The notes: generated by a model not told the origin, from the sequence alone. DNA of 64,000 nucleotides from an uncultured Coriobacteriaceae bacterium (GCA_902788705.1 CADALE010000002.1:62001-126000), one strand, 5' to 3'; positions 31,277 through 41,358 are shown, counted from the first letter of the stretch. A program made the numbers and translations.

Positions 31277-32398
31277 CTATGTATTGGTATTATTGTTGGC
31301 TTCAACTCGTAGTTTCGTTCTATTAACCAACGTAGTAATCCTTGTTTGTATGCCGAGAATCGAAAACAGTCCATTTCGAATCCAGTCAACCAGCAGACCC
31401 ACGACTAACACCATCAGTACTGCAGCAACCAAGCTCAGAACAGCTTTGGCAGGTCCAAGTTCCCCGATATATGCAAATCGACTTGCAATCGCCCACTCTC
31501 GAATTGACGGGTGGTCCGACAGGAGGTATACGCCAAAGGAGAGAGGTGCGCACACGCTTAGTATCCGCCTCGGTAGCTCAAGAGAGAATTGGAGCCGCGA
31601 GAACGCGAGGACGAGACAGAGCGCCGACATCAGTACAGTCGGAGAGGTGTAGTTAAGGAACACATCCGAGGTATCGTTACCAAGGAGCCCCTGCAGATAG
31701 AGCCCTCCCCATAGTTTCCACCACCACGTAAAGATAGTAGACAGAATCATACCTGCCAAAAGACTCGGAGTTGTTAGCCTAACTTTATCCTCATATGCTT
31801 TAAGACAAGAGCCAAGCGTATATAGGGCAACGAACCACATCGAGCTGTATCCTAGATGCAGAGTAAATGCGTCTTGAGTTGTTATAAAGTGGCCAAGCGT
31901 GCTAACAACAGAGAGTAGACAGACTATCGATAAGGAAACAAAGCCAACTTCCCCTTTTGACGATCGAGCGACAAAGACATCGGCAAGCGGGAACAATAGC
32001 GTAGCAGCAACAAAGTCAGAGAGGAACCACCATGTGCGGTGAACAAGAGGGCTCAAAACTTGCAACAGCAATCGCGGTGAGAAGCTATTGAGACCAGTCA
32101 CAAAGCCGACACACATGATTAGGAGACCATAGAAGACAGATTGCACCCATAGGGATAGCACCCTTTTTGCATGGCTCGACAATCGACGACTTGATAGGTA
32201 ACCGCTCATGAGCACAAACACATTAACCGAGGGGTAACACAGCACCTCGATAAGCCATAGAATCCCCCTCGTTGAACCGTGAGCTGCGTTAAGAGCGCCT
32301 CCGTGGCCAAGCGTATGCAAAGTAACAACGCCAAGCATGGAGAGGATCCTCAGACAGTCAATGCCATAAAGGTGTTCACGCCTCATGTCCCTTACCAT
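31277..32398 (-). CDS. Acyltransferase family 3 membrane protein
   Basis: 373 residues. The family start is clear: LYGIDCLRILSMLGVVTLHT followed by NVFVLMSGYLSSRR, then about nine helices. It lies 15 nt before the next acyltransferase gene and 94 nt after the flippase stop, all on the minus strand. Together with its neighbours it would decorate the repeat unit. Start could be ATG 32398 or the fifth codon, where GGTAAGGGA stands upstream. Confidence 0.85.
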   Translation of the reverse strand: MVRDMRREHLYGIDCLRILSMLGVVTLHTLGHGGALNAAHGSTRGILWLIEVLCYPSVNVFVLMSGYLSSRRLSSHAKRVLSLWVQSVFYGLLIMCVGFVTGLNSFSPRLLLQVLSPLVHRTWWFLSDFVAATLLFPLADVFVARSSKGEVGFVSLSIVCLLSVVSTLGHFITTQDAFTLHLGYSSMWFVALYTLGSCLKAYEDKVRLTTPSLLAGMILSTIFTWWWKLWGGLYLQGLLGNDTSDVFLNYTSPTVLMSALCLVLAFSRLQFSLELPRRILSVCAPLSFGVYLLSDHPSIREWAIASRFAYIGELGPAKAVLSLVAAVLMVLVVGLLVDWIRNGLFSILGIQTRITTLVNRTKLRVEANNNTNT

Positions 32399-32492
32399 CA
32401 GTCACCCACTTGTTAACCCTTCGGCTGCGCCAGCTGTGAGTATTTGAGCCATTCATCATCGTTGCAGCTTGTGACCATAGTAAGCTTTGATT

Positions 32493-33881
32493 CTAGCGTC
32501 CCCGTGCCTCGATCCAGAACATAGTGCCAAACCAGCCGGCCAGCACCACCATGCACGCGATGTAGCATAGTGCGGCGCCGGAGATGCCCCACGCGCGCAC
32601 CGCGGCCGTCGACCCAAACCACGCCGCAACCGCCACGGCCACATATCCCAACACCAGCTTGTCCTGCTGGCGCATCACGGTGATGCCCATATTGGCCAGG
32701 CTCGCAAGCGCCAGGAAGCCGCCACCCAGCACCAGCACGCACAGCTCCACGCGATACGGTGAGAGGTCGGTGTTGTACAGCACGCTCAGCACGGGCACGC
32801 CCAGCACCGCCGCACCGCCCACGCACACCGCCGTGATCGCCCCGATGATGCCCACCTGGCGCACGAACGCATGCCTGAAGCCCCGCCCATCGCCCGCATC
32901 CCACATGTCGGAGATGGGCCGCACCATGGGCATGTACACAAACTGGCTCAGCAGGTTGACCACAAACACCGGCATGGCGATGAACCCGTAGTGTGCCTGC
33001 GCAACGTCGTCCATGACCGCGTCGATCGCCCACTTTGGCGCGTTGCCGATGTAGAACAGCAGAAACGTTGCCACGAACAGCGGCACGCACTGCCTAAGCA
33101 GCGGCCAAGGGCTTTGGTTGGGCGCCTCGCGATGCCACGCCGGCAGGCTGTAACGCCGCTGGATAAACATCAAGCTTACAAACAAAAATGCCAATGCCCA
33201 TATGGTAGCAGCACCCGTCGCAACAACTAACGAGCCAGTCATGGCAGCAACAATGCAGAACAGCAACGTGGCAGAGCCCACGCGCAGCGTCATCTGCCTG
33301 CCCGCCACGTCCAGCCGTCCCTGCTGCTGGAAGCTGCCGTCAAACACGTCCTCGATCACGTCCACGCACTTGAACAAGGTCATCAGCGCAACGGCCCACA
33401 CCTTGTCGGCAGGGTAGCCCACCCGCACGGCAGAGAACGCAAGGTAGGCCCACGAGCATACGACCATCGCCACGACCGTCACCACACGCGATTTCGCATA
33501 GGCCGCGAATCCGTTGCGCGGCTCGACGTCGCTTGCCTCGAAGTTGCGCATGCCAAAGTTGCCCATGGTAAGGAACAGGTTGGCATTGGCATACGCCAGC
33601 GTGAACACGCCGGCCGTCACGGCGTCGCACACGCGCGTGAGCACCATCAGCATAATCACGCTCTGGAATGCGTTGAGCATGCTGCCTGCGGTGTTCCACA
33701 GGTAGGCGCTTCGCAGCACCTTGGGGTCACGGCTCACGTCGGAGGCGCTGCGCTCTCCCTTTGCAGCTCCGTCCGACGTGGCCGACGAAGAGTCGTCCAA
33801 GCTGCCGCCCTCGCCGCCGCAGCGTGTGTCCGACATGGCCTCCTCGCTGGACGCCATGTCGTTCCTGAAGTGCCGAGCCAT
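32493..33881 (-). CDS. Wzx-type oligosaccharide flippase
   Basis: 462 residues. A hydrophilic, Ser/Asp-rich lead of about 55 residues is unusual, then about 12 membrane helices of the polysaccharide-export (MATE-like) type begin with LRSAYLWNTAGSMLNAFQSV. It flips lipid-linked repeat units. It follows the RmlB stop by 2 nt, so both are translated together, and both are much richer in GC than the acyltransferase genes around them. A second flippase is at 58531-59955, so this locus may serve two glycans. Confidence 0.9.
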   Translation of the reverse strand: MARHFRNDMASSEEAMSDTRCGGEGGSLDDSSSATSDGAAKGERSASDVSRDPKVLRSAYLWNTAGSMLNAFQSVIMLMVLTRVCDAVTAGVFTLAYANANLFLTMGNFGMRNFEASDVEPRNGFAAYAKSRVVTVVAMVVCSWAYLAFSAVRVGYPADKVWAVALMTLFKCVDVIEDVFDGSFQQQGRLDVAGRQMTLRVGSATLLFCIVAAMTGSLVVATGAATIWALAFLFVSLMFIQRRYSLPAWHREAPNQSPWPLLRQCVPLFVATFLLFYIGNAPKWAIDAVMDDVAQAHYGFIAMPVFVVNLLSQFVYMPMVRPISDMWDAGDGRGFRHAFVRQVGIIGAITAVCVGGAAVLGVPVLSVLYNTDLSPYRVELCVLVLGGGFLALASLANMGITVMRQQDKLVLGYVAVAVAAWFGSTAAVRAWGISGAALCYIACMVVLAGWFGTMFWIEARGR

Positions 33882-33883
33882 GC

Positions 33884-34987
33884 CTACCTACCTGCGTACA
33901 TGCGCTCGTAGTAGTCCTGGTAGGCACCGCTGGTCACGTGCTCCACCCACTCGGGGTTGTCCAGGTACCAGCGGATGGTCTTGGCGATGCCCTCCTCGTA
34001 GGGTGTCTCGGGATACCAACCCAGCTCCTCGCGAATCTTGTCCGGGGCGATGCCGTAGCGGCGGTCGTGGCCCGCGCGATCGGTCACGTAGCGGATGAGG
34101 TCCTCGGTGATGGCCTCGTCGCCCGTGGCCTCGCGCACCTGCTGGATGATGGTGCGCACGATGTAGATGTTGGCGCGCTCGTTGTGGCCGCCCACGTTGT
34201 ACACCTCGCCCAGGCGGCCGCTGGCAAGCACCATGTCGATGGCCTTGCAGTGGTCGTCCACGTACAGCCAGTCGCGCACGTTGAGGCCATCGCCGTACAC
34301 CGGCAGCTCCTTGTGGTGCAGCGCGTTGTGGATCATCAGCGGGATGAGCTTCTCGGGGAACTGGTACGGTCCGTAGTTGTTGGAGCAGCGGGTGATGACG
34401 CTGGGGAAGCCGTAGGTGTCGTGCCAAGCACGCACAAAGAAGTCGGCCGAGGCCTTGGAGGCGCTGTAGGGGCTGTGGGGCGAGAGCGGCGTGTCCTCGC
34501 GGAAGAAGTCGGCGTGCTCGGGGTCGGCCGGCGAGCCGTCGGCGTTCAGTGCCTCGGGGATGGCTAGCGCACCATACACCTCGTCGGTGGAAACCTGCAG
34601 GTAGCGGTGGTCGCCGTAGCCGCCGTTGCCGTCGTCCCACGCCGCGCGGGCGCACGCAAGCATGTTCACCGTACCCTGCACGTTGGTGTCGGCAAACACG
34701 CCGGGGTTCTCGATGGAGCGGTCCACATGGCTCTCGGCCGCGAAGTTGACCACGTAGTCGGGCTGGTGCTCGGCAAAGACGGCGCTGATGGCCTCGCGGT
34801 CGCGGATGTCGGCGTGCACGAACACGTGGCGCGGGTCGCCCTCAAGGCTGGCCAGATTCTCAAGGTTGCCGGCGTAGGTAAGCGCATCCACGTTGACGAT
34901 CTTGATGGCCGTGTGATTGCGCAGCATGTACAGCACGAAGTTCGAGCCGATGAACCCGGCGCCGCCCGTGACGAGGTAGGTCTTCAT
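33884..34987 (-). CDS. rfbB: dTDP-glucose 4,6-dehydratase
   Basis: 367 residues. The NAD-binding motif VTGGAGFIGSNF is at 6-17, AAESHVDRSI near 85, the STDEVYG loop near 135 and the catalytic YSASK near 172-176. It converts dTDP-glucose to dTDP-4-keto-6-deoxyglucose. RmlA (45902) makes its substrate and RffA (35056) uses the product. No RmlC or RmlD is visible in the window, so rhamnose is not the evident end product. GGAGACCC lies upstream of the ATG. Confidence 0.95.
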   Translation of the reverse strand: MKTYLVTGGAGFIGSNFVLYMLRNHTAIKIVNVDALTYAGNLENLASLEGDPRHVFVHADIRDREAISAVFAEHQPDYVVNFAAESHVDRSIENPGVFADTNVQGTVNMLACARAAWDDGNGGYGDHRYLQVSTDEVYGALAIPEALNADGSPADPEHADFFREDTPLSPHSPYSASKASADFFVRAWHDTYGFPSVITRCSNNYGPYQFPEKLIPLMIHNALHHKELPVYGDGLNVRDWLYVDDHCKAIDMVLASGRLGEVYNVGGHNERANIYIVRTIIQQVREATGDEAITEDLIRYVTDRAGHDRRYGIAPDKIREELGWYPETPYEEGIAKTIRWYLDNPEWVEHVTSGAYQDYYERMYAGR

Positions 34988-35055
34988 GTGGGGTCTCCTT
35001 AAGTCCTTGCCGTAGCTAAATCGAACAGCCTTAGCATCACAAAGCCGCCTTACGA

Positions 35056-36186
35056 TTATGAAAAGAATGCAAGCACGTTATCCATCACGGTATTTCTGTC
35101 TTCGTCGCTCATGCTATAGAACATGGGCAGGCGAACCAGGCGGTCGCTCTCGCTTGTGGTGAACTCATCCTTGCCATCAAACCGGCCGAAACGCAGGCCA
35201 GCAGGAGAGCTGTGCAGCGGCACGTAATGGAACGAGCAGCCAACTCCCCGCTCCTTCATGAAGGCGATGAAGTCCGTCCTCTCGGCAAGGTCACGGCACT
35301 TGAGGTAATACATGTGGGCGTTATGCACGCATTCTTCGGGAATGGTTGGGAGCTCGATCCTGCCGCCCTCGGCGAGCGGACGAAGCGCTTCATCATAGAA
35401 GTGCCATGTGTGCAAGCGGTCATCGTTGATCTCGTCTGCATGCTCAAGCTGCGCAAACAAGTACGCTGCATTCATGTCGCTAGGAAGGTAGCTGCTGCCT
35501 CGGTCGACCCACGTGTACTTGTCCACCTGCCCGCGGAAGAAGCGCTGGCGGTTGGTTCCCTTCTCACGGATAATCTCGGCCTGGTCGTTGTGCTCTGCAT
35601 CGCGAATGAGGACAGCCCCGCCCTCGCCCATCGAGTAGTTCTTGGTCTCATGGAAGGAGTAGCAGCCGAAGTCGCCAATGGTGCCAAGCGCACGTCCCTT
35701 GTAGGTGCTCATCACTCCTTGGGCCGCGTCCTCCACGACGACGAGGTTGTGGCGGCGCGCTATCTCCATGATGGTATCCATCTCGCAGGCTACGCCTGCA
35801 TAGTGAACGGGCACGACGACCTTGGTGCGGTCGGTGATGGCTGCCTCTATCTTGCTCTCATCGATGTTCATGGTGTCGGGGCGAACGTCCACGAACACGA
35901 GGGTTGCCCCAACCATCTGGAAGGCAGTCGCAGTCGAAGAGAAGGTGAAGCTGGGAAGGATTACCTCGTCGCCAGGGCCCACGCCACTCAGGATGGCCGC
36001 CATCTCAAGGGCCGTGGTGCCACTGGTGGTCAGCAACGCCTTCTGTGCGCCAAAGCGCTGCTCGATCCACTCGTGACAGCGTTTGGTGAATGGTCCGTCA
36101 CCGCAAATCTTGCGATTAGTCTCTGCGGCCTCACGTACATAGTCCATCTCAGTGCCGTAATAGGGTGGGATGTTAAACGGAATCAT
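35056..36186 (-). CDS. rffA: dTDP-4-amino-4,6-dideoxygalactose transaminase
   Basis: 376 residues of the DegT/DnrJ aminotransferase family with the WecE/RffA pattern: MIPFNIPPYYGTEMDYVREA, GDGPFTKRC, LLTTSGTTALEMAAI and the PLP lysine in SFHETKNYSMGEGG (near 181). The end LPMFYSMSDED is also typical. It should form dTDP-4-amino-4,6-dideoxy-D-galactose from the RmlB product. The free 4-amine is a natural acceptor for an acyl or amino-acid group; two ATP-grasp enzymes are encoded nearby. Confidence 0.93.
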   Translation of the reverse strand: MIPFNIPPYYGTEMDYVREAAETNRKICGDGPFTKRCHEWIEQRFGAQKALLTTSGTTALEMAAILSGVGPGDEVILPSFTFSSTATAFQMVGATLVFVDVRPDTMNIDESKIEAAITDRTKVVVPVHYAGVACEMDTIMEIARRHNLVVVEDAAQGVMSTYKGRALGTIGDFGCYSFHETKNYSMGEGGAVLIRDAEHNDQAEIIREKGTNRQRFFRGQVDKYTWVDRGSSYLPSDMNAAYLFAQLEHADEINDDRLHTWHFYDEALRPLAEGGRIELPTIPEECVHNAHMYYLKCRDLAERTDFIAFMKERGVGCSFHYVPLHSSPAGLRFGRFDGKDEFTTSESDRLVRLPMFYSMSDEDRNTVMDNVLAFFS

Positions 36187-36249
36187 GCGTGTTTCCCTTC
36201 TCGTGCAGCCTTGCTTATCAAGTCATTGCGTGTCGTGCTTGCTTGCAAA

Positions 36250-37326
36250 CTAGGATCGCGCGGAGGCGAGAACCCCACGTATCAGGCGTGCATAGCCCGT
36301 TTTGTCCTTCAGCCACTCAAGAACACACGAGGAGACGAGGCCAAGCGCCAAAAGACTGAGGTAGGACACGATGGGCATGCCGCTCCAGTAAACGAGCCGC
36401 GGGGTGTAGGTATAGAAGAACGCGTGAAGGAGAAAGATGTTGCCCGAATGCTTTCCCAGCAGTTGTAGAGCCTTCGAAAGCACTATCGGCATCTCTTCGG
36501 ATAATAGTATTACAATTAAGCACATCGTAAATGCAGCAATAGCTTGCATTAAACTCCTTACATGCCAAACATCAATGGGTTTAAGTTTATATATAACTGC
36601 GTGCAGCACAGCTAGATCAAACACCAACAGTAGTAATTGTAATCTCCGTACCATCTTGCTCTCTGAGAAGTACGATATCGCTTTAGCAAATAAATCTTGT
36701 TTTGCAGAATAGCACCCAAATAAGACACAAAGCATATAGTTGATATATTCTCCTGCTGAATTAGATTGGATACCATCACCTGCAAACTGTATAATCACAT
36801 ATCCAAGCAACATTCCAGGTAGCACAGAAACTTGGTCGCAGTAGAGACATACAAGAGGGATTAGTACCACGATGATTTGGGCAAGACACATATACCACCA
36901 AACACCACATAGTGACGGTGTATTGAAGAAGTCAGATAGAGCAAGCGCATCAAGAGCCACATTAATTACTTTAGCATCTAGCATGTGCCAGATATCAACA
37001 CCCACAAGAGTCATAAGCACACACATTACTAAAAAAGCAGGAAGGTACTGCCCGATTAATGAAACCCATCGTACAAAAGGAAAACGATTCTGGCCAAGAT
37101 GGTCCGAATTCTCATAAGCAACTGTAAGACCATAGGCAGAAATAAAGACAAACATCCATACGCAGATACGACAGGCAACGCCAATGACCTGAACAGGATG
37201 ATAGGGTATAATTACAAACTTCATGCCGCTTGCAGTGAAACGACTTTCGTTATAAAACAAGTGATGGAATAGTAAAAGGAGTAGCGCCACTCCTTTACAC
37301 CTCTTTGAGTCATCTTTCGAGAACAT
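36250..37326 (-). CDS. Acyltransferase family 3-like membrane protein
   Basis: 358 residues with about ten helices. The start KRCKGVALLLLLFHHLFYNE contains the His-His pair in the expected position, followed by CVWMFVFISAYGLTVAYEN; the end has HSGNIFLLHAFFYTYTPRL as in OafA-like proteins. A low GC content sets it apart from RffA. It would acylate a sugar of the repeat unit. It lies between an ATP-grasp gene and RffA on the same strand with short gaps. Confidence 0.85.
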   Translation of the reverse strand: MFSKDDSKRCKGVALLLLLFHHLFYNESRFTASGMKFVIIPYHPVQVIGVACRICVWMFVFISAYGLTVAYENSDHLGQNRFPFVRWVSLIGQYLPAFLVMCVLMTLVGVDIWHMLDAKVINVALDALALSDFFNTPSLCGVWWYMCLAQIIVVLIPLVCLYCDQVSVLPGMLLGYVIIQFAGDGIQSNSAGEYINYMLCVLFGCYSAKQDLFAKAISYFSESKMVRRLQLLLLVFDLAVLHAVIYKLKPIDVWHVRSLMQAIAAFTMCLIVILLSEEMPIVLSKALQLLGKHSGNIFLLHAFFYTYTPRLVYWSGMPIVSYLSLLALGLVSSCVLEWLKDKTGYARLIRGVLASARS

Positions 37327-37350
37327 ACAGCCCCTGACGGTTTTTTGAGT

Positions 37351-38505
37351 TCAGTACACGTACCGTTCGATAATGTCACGCGAGTCCGCCACCATCACAA
37401 AGCAGCCTCCCCGCGTCGAGCTGTCCTCCACTGCATTGGGATCCAGCTCGTTCTCGGGAAGCACCGACTCGACGATCTTGACCTGGGGGTCTGCCTGTGC
37501 TTGCCTATACACCTCGAGATCGCCCGCATTCAGTATGAAGCGCACGCCAGCAGAGCGCTGCACTGGCGCCTTCGACGTGTTGGGCTTGTTTCCAAACGCT
37601 ACATCAACGACTGCGGCAACGTAGTCGACCCCCGTCGAGAGGTGCACGAGGTGGCTACCGATGTAGTCGCCGCCCATGCGCGCGCCAATCTCGATGAGCC
37701 AGGGGTTGCCGTCGGCATCGACCATCACCTCGGCATGCCCGGCGCTGTTCTGCACGCCCAACGAGCCCAGCGCGTGCTTCACGACCTGTTCTACGCGAGC
37801 CCATGTCTGGTCGTCAAGATTGGCCGGCTCGATATGGCCCGTCTCGATATAGTGCGGGTCACCCGTCGTAAACTTCTGCGTGATGGTAAGCACTTCCGGC
37901 ACACCTTGGTACACGATGCACTCGACGCTGTACTCATGGCCCGTCACGTACTCTTCCAGCACAGCCTTGTGCTCGAAGCTAAGGTCCGAGGCAATCCGAA
38001 CAGCTTCCTTGGCTTCAGCAGCCGACCAGATCTTGCTCACACCTCGGCTGCCAGAGCGGTCGGTAGGCTTGACAATGGCTGGATAGTCCAGTTCCAGCGA
38101 CTCGAAATCAGAGTCGACGTCCACGAGATAGCTACGCGGCGATGGGTCACCGCTTGCAGCAAATGCCTCGCGCATGGCGTGCTTGTTGGTCATACGCTCG
38201 GTTAGTGCCCATGGATTTCCGGGAAGCCCCATCTTCTCGGCTACGTAGTTAACTGTCACCGCACCGAGATCGGTTCCAATGGTGCAGATGGCGTCGATGC
38301 CAATCTCCTGGCATTTTGCCAGAATCTGGTCGAGCTCGACGATGCTGATGGGATAGAAGCAAGTTGCTGCAGCCTCTCCCACATCGTTGGTCGCCCACGC
38401 AAACACGTGGGCCTCGGCACCGATCTCCTTGACCTTCTCAATCAGTGGCAGCTGCAAGTACGAGGCGCCAACGACAGCGACTTTCTTGCCAGTATATCGG
38501 CACAA
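37351..38505 (-). CDS. ATP-grasp family ligase
   Basis: 384 residues of the carbamoyl-phosphate-synthetase-like ATP-grasp type. VAVVGASYLQLPLIEKVKE opens the pre-ATP-grasp fold; YPAIVKPTDRSGSRGVSKIW is the ATP-binding loop; AEVMVDADGNPWLIEIGARMGGDY holds the metal ligands. Such enzymes join a carboxylic acid to an amine or thiol with ATP. The start is TTG at 38505 with GGAGGTG upstream, and it overlaps the context of the preceding glycosyltransferase stop. In this locus it could attach an acid to an amino sugar (inference). Confidence 0.85.
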   Translation of the reverse strand: MCRYTGKKVAVVGASYLQLPLIEKVKEIGAEAHVFAWATNDVGEAAATCFYPISIVELDQILAKCQEIGIDAICTIGTDLGAVTVNYVAEKMGLPGNPWALTERMTNKHAMREAFAASGDPSPRSYLVDVDSDFESLELDYPAIVKPTDRSGSRGVSKIWSAAEAKEAVRIASDLSFEHKAVLEEYVTGHEYSVECIVYQGVPEVLTITQKFTTGDPHYIETGHIEPANLDDQTWARVEQVVKHALGSLGVQNSAGHAEVMVDADGNPWLIEIGARMGGDYIGSHLVHLSTGVDYVAAVVDVAFGNKPNTSKAPVQRSAGVRFILNAGDLEVYRQAQADPQVKIVESVLPENELDPNAVEDSSTRGGCFVMVADSRDIIERYVY

Positions 38506-38507
38506 TG

Positions 38508-39455
38508 CTATAGCACCTCCTCATCACAGTTGACGGTCTCCCGTATTACGTACTGCGGCAGATGGTTTGCCACCATATAAAGACGTCCCACGTACTCTCC
38601 CAGCAAGCCAATAGATAAGAACAGCAGCGTGAATATAAATAGCATAAGTGACAGTAGTATAAAGCTGCTAGAGATGAACCATGCGAACAGCGAGCCAATC
38701 GAAAATACAAGACATATAAGAAACAAATAGTAAGGTAGTCTCAATGGTAGAATTGAATAAGTAGTACACCCATTGAGAAAGAGACTGAGGCCACGTCTAA
38801 ATGTAAAACCTGAAGAGCCGCTAATTCTTTTACACGCAGGCAAATCTACCATCGCAATATTCCTTGTAATAGCAAGGGTCTCACCCTCCAAATATGGATA
38901 CGGACCCGAATACTTCACAAGATAATCGCAAACGAATCGTTTTCTGGCACTAAAGTTTGAGAACTCTATATCTTTAGGTTTTCCAATCAGCTTACGTACC
39001 ATGAACGCATTAACCGAATGTTCCAGTTCTTTAATCATAGACACAGGTCTATGCCCGTAACGTGCCATGGCGATATCATAGCCATTCTCTAGCGGTGTAA
39101 TTAATGACCATAGTTCACTAATCGGACACTCACCATCATCATCAACAGCAACTATATAGTTTCCTGAAACAATGCTAAATCCAGCTAATAGGGCTGAGTG
39201 TTTGCCAGCATTCTTCGCAAAAGAAATGACTTTAAGATGCTCATCACGAGAAGCTAGACTCTTTAGAACTTCGAATACATTATCTGGTGAGCCATCTACC
39301 ACACAGATGATCTCGTAGCTGTATTCTTCTCGCTGTGCAACGACACGTTTGATATCCGCGATTACGGAAGAGACTGTGTTCTCGCTTCGGTAACATGGAA
39401 TAACAAAGCTAATAACAGGTAAATCACTACGTTGTTCAATAGTTGTTGCTGTCAT
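38508..39455 (-). CDS. GtrB-like polyprenyl-phosphate glycosyltransferase (GT2)
   Basis: 315 residues from ATG at 39455 (GAGGGGAG 7 nt upstream). The GT2 domain has ISFVIPCYRSENTV, VVDGSPDN and VDDDGECPIS, the DXD-like site. Two C-terminal membrane helices follow (about 220-285), with the family ending GLLGEYVGRLYM. This is the GtrB/DPM1-like layout that makes polyprenyl-phosphate-linked sugar. It overlaps the polytopic protein gene by 20 nt, so the two are a donor/transferase pair. Confidence 0.88.
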   Translation of the reverse strand: MTATTIEQRSDLPVISFVIPCYRSENTVSSVIADIKRVVAQREEYSYEIICVVDGSPDNVFEVLKSLASRDEHLKVISFAKNAGKHSALLAGFSIVSGNYIVAVDDDGECPISELWSLITPLENGYDIAMARYGHRPVSMIKELEHSVNAFMVRKLIGKPKDIEFSNFSARKRFVCDYLVKYSGPYPYLEGETLAITRNIAMVDLPACKRISGSSGFTFRRGLSLFLNGCTTYSILPLRLPYYLFLICLVFSIGSLFAWFISSSFILLSLMLFIFTLLFLSIGLLGEYVGRLYMVANHLPQYVIRETVNCDEEVL

Positions 39456-41358
39456 CCAGTTTCTCCCCTCGAACAAAACGCACAATGCTATGAGTCGAAT
39501 CAATATTGTCAACAACCTCATAGTCCGAAAACCCATAATCTTTCGCTAACATCATAAAGAGTAGCTCAGTTTCATCTACTCCAGCGGGCACCTTATTAGA
39601 TACGAACAACACATCATCACGGCTGAAAGATTCAGAATTAAGTTCATCGAAACCGAATGATTCAATTTGTTTTTTCCATACTGGAGTGCCGCAATAACTT
39701 GTTCCCCATGAAATGAGATTAATTGGAACAGAATTAACACCAAAAAGAGGACCTGTTCCATAATTCTGATCATTGCCACCATATATAAACAGATAATTAG
39801 GATGTGAAAGTGCATAGTCCTCAAGACGTCTATAACTCAAGCTTCTATCTCTTCTTGAGGTTATAGCAACTCTTGTCAAAGTATAATATCGGTTCATTTG
39901 ATGGCAAAGGAAAGGAGTGCTGGCAACTAGCACGATCGCGACACCAACCACTAGAAATCTACGAGTCTTAGTTGACTGATGTCGGATGATGTCCGGAACA
40001 ATAACACTCACTGGTATAATCATATCGTGCAAAAGTCCAAGGAAGAGAAACGCGGCTGGAAGCACGACAGCTTCTTCAGCACGCAAAGGCAGGCGGCCCC
40101 TCCAAGCGAGATATAGCACTAGTAAAGATGCTACAAAAGTTGTCATAAGAATGCCAACAAAAGAGAATCGCACATGCCAATCTTCTGAACAGAATCGAAG
40201 AGTGATATATAGAACAAGAAGGCAAATACCCCAGAAAAGTACATGGAAACGAGCGGCGGGCTCACTCTTTAAGAGCCGATAGATAGGCCGTAGAATAGTA
40301 AGCCCGTCAACATTTCTTGCAGTTGTGCTTGTTCTATTAAAGGGTTGTACTATTTTCTCGAGGCTCTCTCTGGAAAAACGATAATCCATATAGTATTTCC
40401 GTTGTGTAAGGACATAAAACTCACGACTCCAGCCTAAGGATTCATAGAGCTCTTGGTTATCTTCAAATTCTTGATGATCGTAATCTACGTAAGAGACTCT
40501 ATATGAGTTGAAGTCTAGATACTTTTGCCAACCGCCATCACGATTTAGCATACTGATTATAGTCAAAGATACAACGAAAATTGGGACTGCAAGCGGCACT
40601 GCAGCTCGATTAATCAGAATTACTAACCAATTGCTCCAGTCATTCTCTTTCATTACTTTAAGTGTGCCAATCAACCAAGCAAGAATGTAGAACACTGAAC
40701 ATGAATAGAAAGTATTCTTCTCTTGTATATAGCAGAATAACATCAATACTACTGAAAACATTATTCGGAAAGTAATTGGACTGTAATTCACGTCATCGGC
40801 AGACTTGTAAATCAAAATCACTCCACTAGCTCCACTCAGTGCTGCAGCAACTTCAAAATGAAGCAGCAGAGTAGGATTTAAGAAGAGTATTAACCAGATT
40901 AGGATGCTGATAGTAACTGCAGTAAGACTGCTTTGATGACAATCTACACATGCCGAAAGCACAAAATAGTTAATAATTGTTGCAGATAATATAATAGTAA
41001 TGTAATGACAGACAAGATACCAATTTATCAAAGGGATTCTACTATACAAGAAGGATATAATCCTCGACCAAATCATATGCTGAAACAGATATTGACCTTC
41101 GGGCACACCAGATGCATAACCTGCATACACATACTGCAGGCGCGAATCATCTACGGTTGCAAATAGCGGTTCACTAATTAATCTAGTACCTAATGTACAG
41201 AGTATAGCAAGTAGTATTGACATTAGAATTAGAGCGGTCTTTTCGCTAACACTCTCTCTCAAAAGATAAGAAGTTAGACTAGATAATGACCCGCTACTCG
41301 ACTGAATAGTCTCCGTCGACGGTTTTATATCGAAGTGTTTGCCCAGATTTGTAGCCAT
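39436..41358 (-). CDS. Polytopic GT-C-like glycosyltransferase, Gtr-type partner
   Basis: 640 residues, AT-rich, with about 11-12 membrane helices. A first loop has EPLFATVDDSRLQYVY, an acidic pair in the place of the GT-C catalytic Asp motif. The C-terminal about 150 residues are extracytoplasmic. No named family was recognised with certainty; position beside GtrB and layout suggest a Gtr-type side-branch transferase using polyprenyl-phosphate sugar. It overlaps GtrB by 20 nt and the upstream ATP-grasp gene by 1 nt. Confidence 0.7.
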   Translation of the reverse strand: MATNLGKHFDIKPSTETIQSSSGSLSSLTSYLLRESVSEKTALILMSILLAILCTLGTRLISEPLFATVDDSRLQYVYAGYASGVPEGQYLFQHMIWSRIISFLYSRIPLINWYLVCHYITIILSATIINYFVLSACVDCHQSSLTAVTISILIWLILFLNPTLLLHFEVAAALSGASGVILIYKSADDVNYSPITFRIMFSVVLMLFCYIQEKNTFYSCSVFYILAWLIGTLKVMKENDWSNWLVILINRAAVPLAVPIFVVSLTIISMLNRDGGWQKYLDFNSYRVSYVDYDHQEFEDNQELYESLGWSREFYVLTQRKYYMDYRFSRESLEKIVQPFNRTSTTARNVDGLTILRPIYRLLKSEPAARFHVLFWGICLLVLYITLRFCSEDWHVRFSFVGILMTTFVASLLVLYLAWRGRLPLRAEEAVVLPAAFLFLGLLHDMIIPVSVIVPDIIRHQSTKTRRFLVVGVAIVLVASTPFLCHQMNRYYTLTRVAITSRRDRSLSYRRLEDYALSHPNYLFIYGGNDQNYGTGPLFGVNSVPINLISWGTSYCGTPVWKKQIESFGFDELNSESFSRDDVLFVSNKVPAGVDETELLFMMLAKDYGFSDYEVVDNIDSTHSIVRFVRGEKLDDSNNY

